Shown here in pieces: positions 34,441 to 42,448 of a stretch of DNA of 64,000 nt. The DNA comes from UBA10649 sp965227045. Its GTDB lineage: Bacteria; Actinomycetota; Actinomycetes; S36-B12. The notes beneath the pieces were generated by a model. That model did no database searches. It was not told where the DNA came from and saw nothing but the letters and a program-made list of their open reading frames with translations. Location: positions 248,001-312,000 of the forward strand of contig OZ245718.1 of the NCBI GenBank assembly GCA_965227045.1. Reading direction: 5' to 3'. A program made the position numbers and the translations under genes. How positions within the stretch are numbered: position 1 is the stretch's first letter; every line of letters begins with the position of its first letter.

Positions 34441-34512
34441 CCCCCGCCGACCTTGAGGTTGGCGTGGAAATCACCGCATCGAACCCACGCCAACCTCAAG
34501 GTCGGCGAGGGG
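34441..34512 (+). repeat. Family A hairpin, copy 2
   Basis: Perfect 23-bp inverted repeat (34445-34467 with 34485-34507), plus an outer CCCC/GGGG pairing past one bulged A at 34508; loop of 17 nt. The outer sequence GCCGACCTTGAGGTT is the same as in copy 1, while the inner arm (GGCGTGG here) is different yet still perfectly paired. It follows the CPBP stop directly and precedes the rpsO promoter. Confidence 0.9.
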
Positions 34513-34534
34513 AGGGGCGGTGCGTGCGGTCGGT

Positions 34535-34561
34535 ACGCCGCGGTGCTCCTGAGGCGCTGAG
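34535..34561 (+). repeat. 27-bp direct repeat, right copy
   Basis: Exact copy of the CPBP gene 3' end (34414-34440), placed 5 bp upstream of the rpsO -10 hexamer. Confidence 0.9.
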
Positions 34562-34566
34562 GCTGG

Positions 34567-34572
34567 TAACCT
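34567..34572 (+). promoter_or_regulatory. Putative -10 of rpsO (TAACCT)
   Basis: TAACCT lies 89 bp upstream of the rpsO ATG, leaving a leader of about 80 nt that contains the hairpin at 34629-34644. Confidence 0.4.
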
Positions 34573-34628
34573 GTGCTCACCAGACGGTCGTTGAGCCCAA
34601 CCGCCCGACGATTCGTGTCATCTACATC

Positions 34629-34644
34629 GTTCCCGTATGGGAAC
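34629..34644 (+). promoter_or_regulatory. Stem-loop in the rpsO leader
   Basis: GTTCCC (34629-34634), loop GTAT, GGGAAC (34639-34644): a 6-bp stem just 6 nt before the GGAGG ribosome-binding site. Ribosomal protein S15 represses its own mRNA through leader structures in several bacterial phyla, so this is a candidate; it is not shown here. Confidence 0.45.
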
Positions 34645-34661
34645 GCGCCCGGAGGAATGTC

Positions 34662-34931
34662 ATGCCGCTCGATAGCGCCGTCAAGGCCGAGATCATCGCC
34701 GAATACGGCTCCAAGCCCGGTGACACCGGCAGCCCCGAGGTCCAGATCGCGATGCTCACGCGTCGCATCACCGACCTGACGGGCCACCTCAAGACCCACA
34801 AGCACGACCACCACAGCCGTCGTGGACTGCTGCTCCTCGTTGGACAGCGTCGCCGGTTGCTGCAGTACCTGGTGAAGACGGACATCGCGCGTTATCGCTC
34901 GATCATCGAGAAGCTCGGCATCCGCCGCTAA
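34662..34931 (+). CDS. rpsO: 30S ribosomal protein S15
   Basis: 89 residues, the normal S15 length. GDTGSPEVQIAMLTRRI, HKHDHHSRRGLLLLVGQRRRLLQYL and the C-terminal RYRSIIEKLGIRR are diagnostic. The ATG is set by GGAGG 6 nt upstream. It binds 16S rRNA early in small-subunit assembly. Followed by pnp, the usual bacterial order. Confidence 0.97.
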   Translation: MPLDSAVKAEIIAEYGSKPGDTGSPEVQIAMLTRRITDLTGHLKTHKHDHHSRRGLLLLVGQRRRLLQYLVKTDIARYRSIIEKLGIRR

Positions 34932-35123
34932 CTCGAGTCTCACCCACAACTGAATAACGAAACCCAAATCCGGGGCGCCACGATCAGGGCGTCCGTCGGT
35001 CCTCGGTAGTGACCTCCGGGTGAAGCGCAGATATCACCAGTGCTCTCACCCGTGGGCCTCGATCGAAGACCGCCACCGGTCGCGAGACGTGTGCGCCCCT
35101 GTCTACAGAAACAGGAGGCACCC

Positions 35124-37328
35124 GTGGAGGGTCCCCAGATTTTCACCACGCAGGCCGTTATCGACAACGGGTCGTTCGGCACGCGTGTCATCAAGTTCGA
35201 GACGGGCCGTCTGGCTCGTCAGGCGGCTGGCTCCGTCGCGGCTTACCTCGACGACGAGACCATGCTGCTCAGCGCCACCACCGCGGGCAAGCAGCCCAAG
35301 GAGCAGTTCGACTTCTTCCCCTTGACGATCGACGTCGAGGAGCGGATGTACGCGATCGGCAAGATCCCCGGCTCGTTCTTCCGTCGTGAAGGACGCCCGT
35401 CCGAGGACGCGATCCTCACCTGCCGTCTCATTGACCGTCCGCTGCGCCCGACCTTCAAGAAGGGCCTCCGCAACGAGGTCCAGGTCGTCATCACGGTTAT
35501 GGCCCTGCACCCGAACGAGCTGTACGACGTGCTCGCGATCAACGCGGCGTCCGCGTCGACCCAGATCTCCGGCCTGCCCTTCAGCGGTCCGATCGGCGGC
35601 GTTCGCGTCGCCCTCATCCGCGGCCAGTGGGTCGCCTTCCCGACGTACGAGCAGCTCGAGGAGGCCGTGTTCGACATGGTCGTCGCGGGCCGCATCGCCG
35701 GTGACGATGTCGCGATCATGATGGTCGAGGCCGAGGCCACCGTCCGCACGATCGAGCTCATCGCCGGCGGCGCCACCGCGCCGACGGAGGAGGTCGTGGC
35801 CCAGGGCCTCGACGCCGCCAAGCCGTTCATCCGCATCCTGTGCGAGGCGCAGCAGGAGCTCGCCGCATCGGCCGCCAAGCCCACCGCGGAGTTCCCGGTC
35901 TTCCTGGAGTACCAGGACGACGCCTACGACGCGGTCAACAAGCTCGCGGCAGCAGACGTTGCCTCGGCCATGACGATCGTCAGCAAGGCCGACCGCGAGG
36001 ATCGTCTCGACGACATCAAGAAGGTCGTCGTCGGCGAGCTCGCCGAGCAGTTCGCCGGTCGCGAGAAGGAGCTGTCCGCAGCCCTGCGCTCCGTGACCAA
36101 GAACGTCGTGCGTGAGCGCGTCCTTCGCGATCACGTCCGCATCGACGGTCGTGGCCTCACCGACATCCGCACGCTCTCGGCCGAGGTCGACGTGCTTCCG
36201 CGGGTGCACGGCTCGGCACTGTTCGAGCGTGGCGAGACCCAGATCATGGGTGTCACGACCCTCAACATGCTCCGCATGGAGCAGATGGTCGACACGCTCA
36301 ACCCGGAGAACCGCAAGCGCTACATGCACAACTACAACTTCCCGCCGTACTCCACCGGTGAGACGGGCCGCGTTGGCTCGCCGAAGCGGCGTGAGATCGG
36401 TCACGGCGCGCTGGCCGAGCGGGCACTCCTGCCCGTCCTGCCCTCGCGCGAGGAGTTCCCCTACGCGATCCGTCAGGTGTCCGAGGCTCTCGGCTCCAAC
36501 GGCTCCACCTCGATGGGCTCGGTCTGCGCATCGACGATGTCGCTGCTCAACGCTGGTGTGCCGCTGCGCGCACCGGTTGCGGGTATCGCGATGGGCCTCA
36601 TCTCCGGTGAGATCGACGGCCAGACGCAGTACGTCGCCATCACCGACATCCTCGGTGCTGAGGATGCGTTCGGCGACATGGACTTCAAGGTCGCCGGCAC
36701 GAAGGACTTCGTGACCGCCCTCCAGCTCGACACCAAGCTCGACGGCATTCCCGCCTCGGTGCTCGGTGCCGCGCTCGCGCAGGCGCACGATGCTCGCATC
36801 ACGATCCTCGAGGTCATGAACGAGGCCATCGACGCTCCTGACGAGATGGCCGCCACGGCTCCTCGCGTCATCAGCATCCGGATCCCGGTCGACAAGATCG
36901 GCGAGGTCATCGGGCCGAAGGGCAAGATCATCAACCAGATCCAGGAGGAGACCGGCGCCGACATCACGATCGAGGATGACGGCACGATCTACATCGGCGC
37001 GACCGACGGTCCGTCGGCCGAGGCCGCTCGCAACCAGATCAACCAGATCGCCAACCCGACCATGCCGGAGATCGGCGAGCGCTACCTGGGCACCGTGGTC
37101 AAGACCACAGCGTTCGGCGCGTTCGTCTCGCTCATGCCCGGCAAGGACGGTCTGCTGCACATCTCGGAGATCAAGAAGCTCGCGGGCGGCAAGCGCGTCG
37201 AGCAGGTCGAGGACGTGCTGAAGGTCGGCGACAAGGTGCAGGTCGAGATCAAGGAAATCGATCCGCGCGGCAAGCTGTCGCTCGTTCCCGTCGTCGACGC
37301 TCCCGCGACTGCAGGGGCAGATGCCTAG
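35124..37328 (+). CDS. pnp: Polyribonucleotide nucleotidyltransferase
   Basis: PNPase, a 3'-5' phosphorolytic exoribonuclease; 734 residues. Two RNase PH domains (about 15-230 and 325-560), an intervening helical domain, then KH (IPVDKIGEVIGPKGKIINQI) and S1 (LGTVVKTTAFGAFVSLMPGKDGLLHISEI). FFRREGRPSEDAILTCRLIDR and the second PH core are intact. GTG start with AGGAGG 5 nt upstream. The 192-bp spacer after rpsO has no gene. The stop overlaps the M16 gene by 8 bp. Confidence 0.96.
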   Translation: MEGPQIFTTQAVIDNGSFGTRVIKFETGRLARQAAGSVAAYLDDETMLLSATTAGKQPKEQFDFFPLTIDVEERMYAIGKIPGSFFRREGRPSEDAILTCRLIDRPLRPTFKKGLRNEVQVVITVMALHPNELYDVLAINAASASTQISGLPFSGPIGGVRVALIRGQWVAFPTYEQLEEAVFDMVVAGRIAGDDVAIMMVEAEATVRTIELIAGGATAPTEEVVAQGLDAAKPFIRILCEAQQELAASAAKPTAEFPVFLEYQDDAYDAVNKLAAADVASAMTIVSKADREDRLDDIKKVVVGELAEQFAGREKELSAALRSVTKNVVRERVLRDHVRIDGRGLTDIRTLSAEVDVLPRVHGSALFERGETQIMGVTTLNMLRMEQMVDTLNPENRKRYMHNYNFPPYSTGETGRVGSPKRREIGHGALAERALLPVLPSREEFPYAIRQVSEALGSNGSTSMGSVCASTMSLLNAGVPLRAPVAGIAMGLISGEIDGQTQYVAITDILGAEDAFGDMDFKVAGTKDFVTALQLDTKLDGIPASVLGAALAQAHDARITILEVMNEAIDAPDEMAATAPRVISIRIPVDKIGEVIGPKGKIINQIQEETGADITIEDDGTIYIGATDGPSAEAARNQINQIANPTMPEIGERYLGTVVKTTAFGAFVSLMPGKDGLLHISEIKKLAGGKRVEQVEDVLKVGDKVQVEIKEIDPRGKLSLVPVVDAPATAGADA

Positions 37329-38631
37329 GTCTGACACTCGCACGCTGCTTCGGGAGGGTGACGGCGGACTCGTCCGCCGCACCACCCTCCCGGGTGGCCT
37401 GCGCATCATCACTGAGAATGTCCCCGGCGTTCGCTCCGTCGCGTTCGGCGTGTGGGTCAACGTCGGTTCGCGTGATGAGACCGGCCGCATGATGGGATCG
37501 GCGCACTACCTTGAGCACCTGCTGTTCAAGGGCACCAACAAGCGCTCCGCGCTCGACATCTCGGCCTCGATCGAGGCGGTCGGCGGCGATCTGAACGCCT
37601 TCACGACCAAGGAGTACACCTGCTACTACGCGCGTGTGCTCGACGAGGACCTGCCGCTCGCCATCGACGTCGTGTGCGACGTCGTCACTGATGCGCTGAT
37701 CCGCACGGAGGACGTCGAGTCCGAGCGCGGTGTGATCCTCGAGGAGATCGCCATGCACGACGACGATCCCACGGACCTGGTCCACGAGGAGTTCGCGTCC
37801 GTCATGTTCGGCGACACCCCGCTGGGTCGGCCCATCCTTGGGACCATCGACACGATCGAGGGCATCTCGCGCAACTCGATCAATCAGTTCTACCGCAAGC
37901 GCTACCGCCCCGAGTCGATGGTCATCGCTGCTGCCGGCCACGTCGACCACGCCACCGTCGTCCGACTCGTGCGCAAGGCATTCGCCCATGTTCTTGATGA
38001 GTCCGCCGAGGTGAGCCCGCCGCGACCCGAGCGCCGTCCGCGCAAGCACGAGGCCGGCGTTCGCGTGACGAAGCGCGTCACCGAGCAGGCCAACCTCATC
38101 CTCGGCGTTCCCGGCATCGCGCGCGGCGACGACCGCCGCTACGCTCTGTCGGTCCTCACCACCGCGTTCGGCGGCGGAATGAGCAGCCGGCTGTTCCAGG
38201 AGATCCGCGAGAAGCGCGGCCTGGCCTACTCGGTCTACGCGTATTCGCAGGGGTTTTCCGACGATGGGCTGTTCGGCGTCTACGTCGGCTGCCTGCCGGG
38301 CAAGGTCGACTCGGTCCTCGACGTCTGCATGACGGAGATCGAGAAGCTCGCGACCCACGGACTGACCGCCGACGAGATCTCTCGGGGCAAGGGCCAGGTC
38401 CGTGGTGGCACGGTGCTCGGGCAGGAAGACACGGGCGCACGCATGACGCGCATCGCGAAGAGCGAGCTGCACGGTGACCGGCTGCTCAGTATCGACGAGC
38501 TGCTCGGCCGTGTCGATGCAGTCACCTCAGCCGAGGTCGCAGCCGTCGCCGCCGAACTGCTCAATGCACCTGCGACGCTCGCCGTCATTGGTCCGTTCGA
38601 CGAGACGACGACGTTCAACGCCGTTGCCTGA
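37321..38631 (+). CDS. M16-family zinc metalloprotease
   Basis: 436 residues, single-chain processing-peptidase-like M16 protease. The inverted zinc motif HxxEH is present (His62, Glu65, His66 in SAHYLEHLLFKGT), with the downstream Glu ligand region VESERGVILEEIAMHDDDP. The C-terminal M16 domain contains FGGGMSSRLFQEIREKRGLAYSVYAY. No signal peptide, so cytoplasmic. A pnp-M16-dapB order is usual in actinobacteria; the cellular substrate is not established. Confidence 0.92.
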   Translation: MPRSDTRTLLREGDGGLVRRTTLPGGLRIITENVPGVRSVAFGVWVNVGSRDETGRMMGSAHYLEHLLFKGTNKRSALDISASIEAVGGDLNAFTTKEYTCYYARVLDEDLPLAIDVVCDVVTDALIRTEDVESERGVILEEIAMHDDDPTDLVHEEFASVMFGDTPLGRPILGTIDTIEGISRNSINQFYRKRYRPESMVIAAAGHVDHATVVRLVRKAFAHVLDESAEVSPPRPERRPRKHEAGVRVTKRVTEQANLILGVPGIARGDDRRYALSVLTTAFGGGMSSRLFQEIREKRGLAYSVYAYSQGFSDDGLFGVYVGCLPGKVDSVLDVCMTEIEKLATHGLTADEISRGKGQVRGGTVLGQEDTGARMTRIAKSELHGDRLLSIDELLGRVDAVTSAEVAAVAAELLNAPATLAVIGPFDETTTFNAVA

Positions 38632-38643
38632 CCTCAACTTCGG

Positions 38644-38649
38644 TACTCT
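38644..38649 (+). promoter_or_regulatory. -10 of leaderless dapB (TACTCT)
   Basis: TACTCT ends 6 nt before the GTG at 38656; no ribosome-binding site is present. Confidence 0.5.
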
Positions 38650-38655
38650 TCCCAC

Positions 38656-39402
38656 GTGATCCACGTCGGAGTGTTCGGGTCCAAGGGCCGAATGGGGCAG
38701 ACCGTCGTCGAGGCGGTCCGATCCGCATCCGACCTCGATCTCGTTGCGGCCTTCGACGTCGGCGTCGTTCCGTCGGCCATGGCTGAGGCCGGTGCTGATG
38801 TCATCGTCGACTTCACGACTCCCGATGCCGTCATGACGACGCTGCGGTCGTGCATCGCCAATGGCATCCATTGCGTGGTCGGCACCACCGGCTTCGATGA
38901 GCGCAAGCTCGATCAGGTGCGTACCTGGTGCGCGGATCAGCCGACTGTCGGCGTCCTCATCGCGCCCAACTTCGGCATCGGCGCCGTGCTCATGATGCGC
39001 TTCTCGGCCATGGCGGCGCCGTACTTCGATTCCGTCGAGATCCTCGAGATGCACCACCCCGACAAGGTCGACGCCCCGTCAGGCACCGCAACGCACACCG
39101 CCCACCTCATTGCTGCAGTTCGCGATGGAATGCCGGCTCAGCCCGACGCGACGGTGCATGAGATCCCCGGTGCTCGCGGCGCGCTCGTCGACGGCATTCG
39201 TGTGCACTCGGTGCGCGCGCGCGGTCTCGTCGCGCACCAGGAGGTGCTCCTCGGCGGACCGGGGGAGACGTTGACGGTTCGGCACGACTCACTCGATCGC
39301 ACGTCATTCATGCCTGGCGTACTGCTTGCTGTTCGACGAGTCAGCGCCCATCCGGGCCTGACCGTCGGCCTGGACTCCTACCTCGAGACGCCCGCGCCCT
39401 AA
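38656..39402 (+). CDS. dapB: 4-hydroxy-tetrahydrodipicolinate reductase
   Basis: NAD(P)H-dependent step of lysine and diaminopimelate synthesis; 248 residues. VGVFGSKGRMGQTV is the nucleotide-binding start and MHHPDKVDAPSGTA the substrate-binding signature. dapA, the preceding enzyme of the pathway, lies 3 kb downstream. Ends 12 bp before the opposing PH-domain gene. Confidence 0.95.
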   Translation: MIHVGVFGSKGRMGQTVVEAVRSASDLDLVAAFDVGVVPSAMAEAGADVIVDFTTPDAVMTTLRSCIANGIHCVVGTTGFDERKLDQVRTWCADQPTVGVLIAPNFGIGAVLMMRFSAMAAPYFDSVEILEMHHPDKVDAPSGTATHTAHLIAAVRDGMPAQPDATVHEIPGARGALVDGIRVHSVRARGLVAHQEVLLGGPGETLTVRHDSLDRTSFMPGVLLAVRRVSAHPGLTVGLDSYLETPAP

Positions 39403-39411
39403 GCCCGCCAC

Positions 39412-39424
39412 ACCTCAAGGTCGG
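39412..39424 (+). repeat. Lone family A half-arm
   Basis: ACCTCAAGGTCGG matches the right outer arm of the family A hairpins exactly over 13 bp, but no matching left arm is found nearby. It sits in the 12-bp gap between dapB and the opposing gene and covers the stop codon of that gene. It may be the remnant of an element, or chance. Confidence 0.5.
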
Positions 39425-39975
39425 GGTGCGTCGTGCGCCCAGCGCTCGATGCGCTGCACGCCGATGTCGAATGCCTCCTCGCGCAGCCAGTAGTCAGGCG
39501 ACGTCGCGAACACGTGCGTGCCGATCACGTGACCGGAAGTCAGCGTCACCATGACTCGCGTCGATTGCGTGCGGACGGGCAGCCCGAGGAACGGGCACGA
39601 CTGCGTCGACGTACTCACGCGGGCGACGTCGGACCACGGGAGCACGCGCTTGCGGAAGGTCGATTCGATGGTCAGGACGTAGTCGTTGACGTAGGTGCCC
39701 GCGACCCAGCCCCGCAGCAGTAGGAACAGCCCGCTCGCTGCGATCGCAGCTCCGAGCACCGTGTAGATCGAGAAGCCTGCGCCGAGTGCCGCGACCACCG
39801 CGCTGCCCATGACGATCACCTCGAGGACCGAGCCCACGGCAAGCACGGCAACCCGAATCGGTCCGCGCGGTGAGATCCGCACGGCGCGGACCTGGTGGTA
39901 CGCGGCGTCAACGGGAGCGTGCGGATCGGGCCGCGGCCATAGGAACCAGAAGATCGGGCGGCGCGGCTCGTTCAC
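39415..39975 (-). CDS. PH-domain membrane protein
   Basis: 186 residues. Two hydrophobic segments (about residues 44-62 and 68-85) follow a short N-terminal region with Arg and Pro; the remainder (about 95-180) resembles a bacterial PH domain (YVNDYVLTIESTFRKRVLPWSDVARV). GTG start overlaps the azlD stop (GTGA). Function unknown. Confidence 0.75.
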   Translation of the reverse strand: MNEPRRPIFWFLWPRPDPHAPVDAAYHQVRAVRISPRGPIRVAVLAVGSVLEVIVMGSAVVAALGAGFSIYTVLGAAIAASGLFLLLRGWVAGTYVNDYVLTIESTFRKRVLPWSDVARVSTSTQSCPFLGLPVRTQSTRVMVTLTSGHVIGTHVFATSPDYWLREEAFDIGVQRIERWAHDAPRP

Positions 39976-40283
39976 GTGGCGAGTCCCGCCGCGCGCAGGA
40001 CGGCCGCGGTGATCGCGGCGACGAGGACGACGACGAGGAACGGCGCGCGAAGAGCGAGGGCTATCACTGCGGCAGCGAGGCCGGCGAGGCGCGCGTCGAT
40101 CACGAGAGACTGCCCGACCGCGAATGTCTGCACTGCCACGAGCGCAGCGAGCAGGGCGACGGGAAGCAGGCCGGCGATCCGCCGCACGCCCTCGCGTTCG
40201 AGGACGCTTGCTGGGAGCAGGTGGCCGACCAGTTTCTCGACGTAGCAACCGATGGATCCGGCAATCACCGCGAACCAGATCAT
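39972..40283 (-). CDS. azlD: AzlD-family branched-chain amino acid exporter subunit
   Basis: 103 residues, four hydrophobic segments, small partner of AzlC in a two-component exporter of branched-chain amino acids. GCYVEKLVGHLLP and the LAGLAAAVIALALRAPFLVVV end segments match the family. The ATG overlaps the azlC stop (ATGA). Confidence 0.85.
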   Translation of the reverse strand: MIWFAVIAGSIGCYVEKLVGHLLPASVLEREGVRRIAGLLPVALLAALVAVQTFAVGQSLVIDARLAGLAAAVIALALRAPFLVVVLVAAITAAVLRAAGLAT

Positions 40284-40999
40284 GACTTTCTGCCGATCAG
40301 CCAGGACGCGATGAGCGCGACGATGCCGGCGGCGAGCACCGGCACGCCCGGCCGCAGGATCGGCGTGAGCGCGAGCGCCACTGCTGCTCCGGCGAGCGCG
40401 ACCGCCCACATCGTGCGGTCGACCAGGCGCGGCCAGAGCAGCGCCACGAAGCCTGCCGGTATCGCGGCATCGAGCCCGAGGGTTGCTGGGTCACCGATTG
40501 CGGTCGCGGCGAGCGCGCCAATGAGCGTGCCGATGTTCCACAGCACGAAGATCGCGATCCCGGTATGCCAGAACGCGCGGCGAGCCGCGGCCGGCGGGTC
40601 GGGATGAGCCAGAGCCATGGCCGTGGATTCGTCGATCGTCATGTGGGCGGCGCCGAGGCGCTTGAGTCCGCGAATGTTCAGCGTCGGAGCGAGGGCGAGC
40701 GCATAGAGGCTGTTCCGGCCGCCGAGGAGCCAGGCGGTCATGACCGCAGCGAGCGCGCCGCCACCGGTGCCCAGCACTCCGACCAGGGCGAACTGCGACC
40801 CGCCCGTGAACATCAGCAGGGAGAGCGTCTGGGTCTGGGCAGCGTTGAGTCCACTCGCGACGCTGATGGCGCCGAAGGACAGGGCGTAGGCGCCGGTCGC
40901 CACGCCGATGCCCACGGCATTGCGCGTGATGCGGCGTCGATAGGCGGGGGTGAGGGGCGGGAGGGGCTCCGGGTCGTGGGGTAGCGCGGCCGAGGACAC
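40280..40999 (-). CDS. azlC: AzlC-family branched-chain amino acid exporter
   Basis: 239 residues with several membrane segments; GAYALSFGAISVASG and MFTGGSQFALVGVL are AzlC signatures. GTG start preceded by a -10 hexamer 6 nt away, with no ribosome-binding site. First gene of the azlC-azlD-PH operon. The exporter would relieve build-up of branched-chain amino acids; specificity is assumed from the family. Confidence 0.87.
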   Translation of the reverse strand: MSSAALPHDPEPLPPLTPAYRRRITRNAVGIGVATGAYALSFGAISVASGLNAAQTQTLSLLMFTGGSQFALVGVLGTGGGALAAVMTAWLLGGRNSLYALALAPTLNIRGLKRLGAAHMTIDESTAMALAHPDPPAAARRAFWHTGIAIFVLWNIGTLIGALAATAIGDPATLGLDAAIPAGFVALLWPRLVDRTMWAVALAGAAVALALTPILRPGVPVLAAGIVALIASWLIGRKS

Positions 41000-41005
41000 G
41001 TGTGG

Positions 41006-41011
41006 ACGCTA
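41006..41011 (-). promoter_or_regulatory. -10 of leaderless azlC (TAGCGT)
   Basis: On the minus strand TAGCGT ends 6 nt before the GTG at 40999. Confidence 0.45.
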
Positions 41012-41090
41012 CCGGCCGGGCCATGGATACGGCATCATGCGGTATCCGGTGAGCGCGGGGGATTCTCCGGCGTCGGGGACGGCTGAGTTA

Positions 41091-41633
41091 TCAGGTGAGC
41101 CTGGTGACCAGTCGGACCTCGCGCACCACCACGTCAGCGCCGTCCTCCGCCTCTCCGACCACCACGTCGCGGAAGGCTGAATCCGGCCCCCAGCCGGCCG
41201 ACTGCAGGAAGGCCCGGCGCGCCTCGTCGTGGACGGGGCACCAACTCACCGCCTCGGTCATTCCGGCCGCCCGCAGGTGGTCGACGGATGCTGCCATCAG
41301 CCGCGAGCCGTGGCCCTCGCGCAGGTGGTCGGGATCGACCTCGAGGGCGAGCAGCTCGGCGGTCTCGCCGTCGGCGTCCGGGTCCTGGCTCGGCCCGATC
41401 GCCGCATACCCGACGACGTGGTCGTCGTCGACGGCCACCAGCAGGCGGTGGCCGGGCGTGGGCGGATTGAGAATGCCCGAAGCCCAGACCATCGCTATGT
41501 CACCGGCGTCCATCCCCGCGAGGGCCTCCGCCGGGATGACATCGGCGAACCGCAGTCGCCAGGACCGCACGTTCACCGAGGCGACGTCGTCGACATCGGG
41601 GGTACGGGCCAGACGGACTCCGGAGACAGGCAT
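41091..41633 (-). CDS. GNAT acetyltransferase
   Basis: 180 residues, start ATG at 41633. A GNAT fold is indicated by LEVDPDHLREGHGSRLM (acetyl-CoA loop) and the preceding strands (LLVAVDDDHVVGYAAIG). Substrate unknown. Divergent from thyX with only 58 bp between the two start codons, each with its own leaderless-type promoter. Confidence 0.85.
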   Translation of the reverse strand: MPVSGVRLARTPDVDDVASVNVRSWRLRFADVIPAEALAGMDAGDIAMVWASGILNPPTPGHRLLVAVDDDHVVGYAAIGPSQDPDADGETAELLALEVDPDHLREGHGSRLMAASVDHLRAAGMTEAVSWCPVHDEARRAFLQSAGWGPDSAFRDVVVGEAEDGADVVVREVRLVTRLT

Positions 41634-41639
41634 GCGGGC

Positions 41640-41645
41640 ATTGTG
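41640..41645 (-). promoter_or_regulatory. -10 of leaderless GNAT gene (CACAAT)
   Basis: Minus-strand CACAAT ends 6 nt before the ATG at 41633. The thyX -10 on the other strand is 37 bp away. Confidence 0.45.
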
Positions 41646-41682
41646 CCGGAGTTGCGCGACCGGCCGGACGGCCCGGCGTCGG

Positions 41683-41688
41683 TAGGGT
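41683..41688 (+). promoter_or_regulatory. -10 of leaderless thyX (TAGGGT)
   Basis: TAGGGT ends 3 nt before the ATG at 41692 and 6 nt before the GTG at 41695. By the spacing seen at other genes, GTG may be the real start. Confidence 0.45.
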
Positions 41689-41691
41689 GCC

Positions 41692-42414
41692 ATGGTGGCC
41701 GACGACATCACCTTCCGCAGCGACGTAACCGTTGAACTCGTGCGCTCGGGCGCATCCGACGCGGACGTGATCTTCGCGGCTCGGGTGTCCACGGCGGGCG
41801 AGCAGACTCTCGACGACATCGACGCCGATCCGCAGCGGTCGGCCGGACTCATCAACTACCTGATGCGCGATCGCCACGGCAGCCCGTTCGAGCACAACTC
41901 GATGACCTTCTTCGTGCGGGCGCCGATCTTCGTGTGGCGCGAGCACATGCGCCATCGCATCGCGAGCTACAACGAGGAGTCCGGGCGCTATCGGCAGCTT
42001 GAGCCGGTGTTCTACGTTCCCGATCGCAATCGCCCGCTCGTGCAGGTCGGCAAGCCCGGCGCCTACGAGTTTCTGCCCGGCACCGACGAGCAGTACGAGC
42101 TCATCGAGTCCGACATGCGCGAGTCGTGCACCAACGCGTACACCTCGTATCTGCGGATGCTCGACGCTGGCATCGCGCGCGAGGTCGCGCGCATGGTCCT
42201 GCCGGTGTCGATCTACTCGAGCGCGTACGTGACCTTGAACGCCCGATCGCTGATGAACTTCCTGTCACTGCGGATGAAGTCCGAGGGCTCGCACTTCCCG
42301 TCCTACCCGCAGCGCGAGATCGAGATGGTCGCCGAGCGGTACGAGGAGGAATGGTCGCGCCTCATGCCCATCACGCACGCAGCATTCGTCAAGAACGGTC
42401 GCGTCGCTCCATGA
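41692..42414 (+). CDS. thyX: Flavin-dependent thymidylate synthase
   Basis: Makes dTMP from dUMP using FAD, methylenetetrahydrofolate and NADPH; 240 residues. The ThyX signature RHRxxSxNExSxRY is complete at residues 87-100 (RHRIASYNEESGRY). Upstream of dapA, as in mycobacteria and many other actinobacteria. No thyA is seen in the window. Confidence 0.95.
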   Translation: MVADDITFRSDVTVELVRSGASDADVIFAARVSTAGEQTLDDIDADPQRSAGLINYLMRDRHGSPFEHNSMTFFVRAPIFVWREHMRHRIASYNEESGRYRQLEPVFYVPDRNRPLVQVGKPGAYEFLPGTDEQYELIESDMRESCTNAYTSYLRMLDAGIAREVARMVLPVSIYSSAYVTLNARSLMNFLSLRMKSEGSHFPSYPQREIEMVAERYEEEWSRLMPITHAAFVKNGRVAP

Positions 42415-42435
42415 GTCGGGCAATGGCTCACCCGT

Positions 42436-42441
42436 TACTCT
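42436..42441 (+). promoter_or_regulatory. -10 of dapA (TACTCT)
   Basis: TACTCT ends 7 nt before the ATG at 42449. An AGGAG lies between, but only 2 nt from the ATG, too close to be an efficient ribosome-binding site. Confidence 0.45.
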
Positions 42442-42448
42442 AGGAGCC

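Noticed and set aside
35103..37490. 795-codon frame antisense to pnp
   Set aside because: Covers pnp exactly on the other strand, with low-complexity Asp/Leu/Arg content typical of antisense frames in high-GC genes.
39415..40248. Longer form of the PH-domain protein starting near 40248
   Set aside because: The upstream part overlaps azlD and is Arg-rich shadow sequence; GTG at 39975 with a GTGA junction is the better start.
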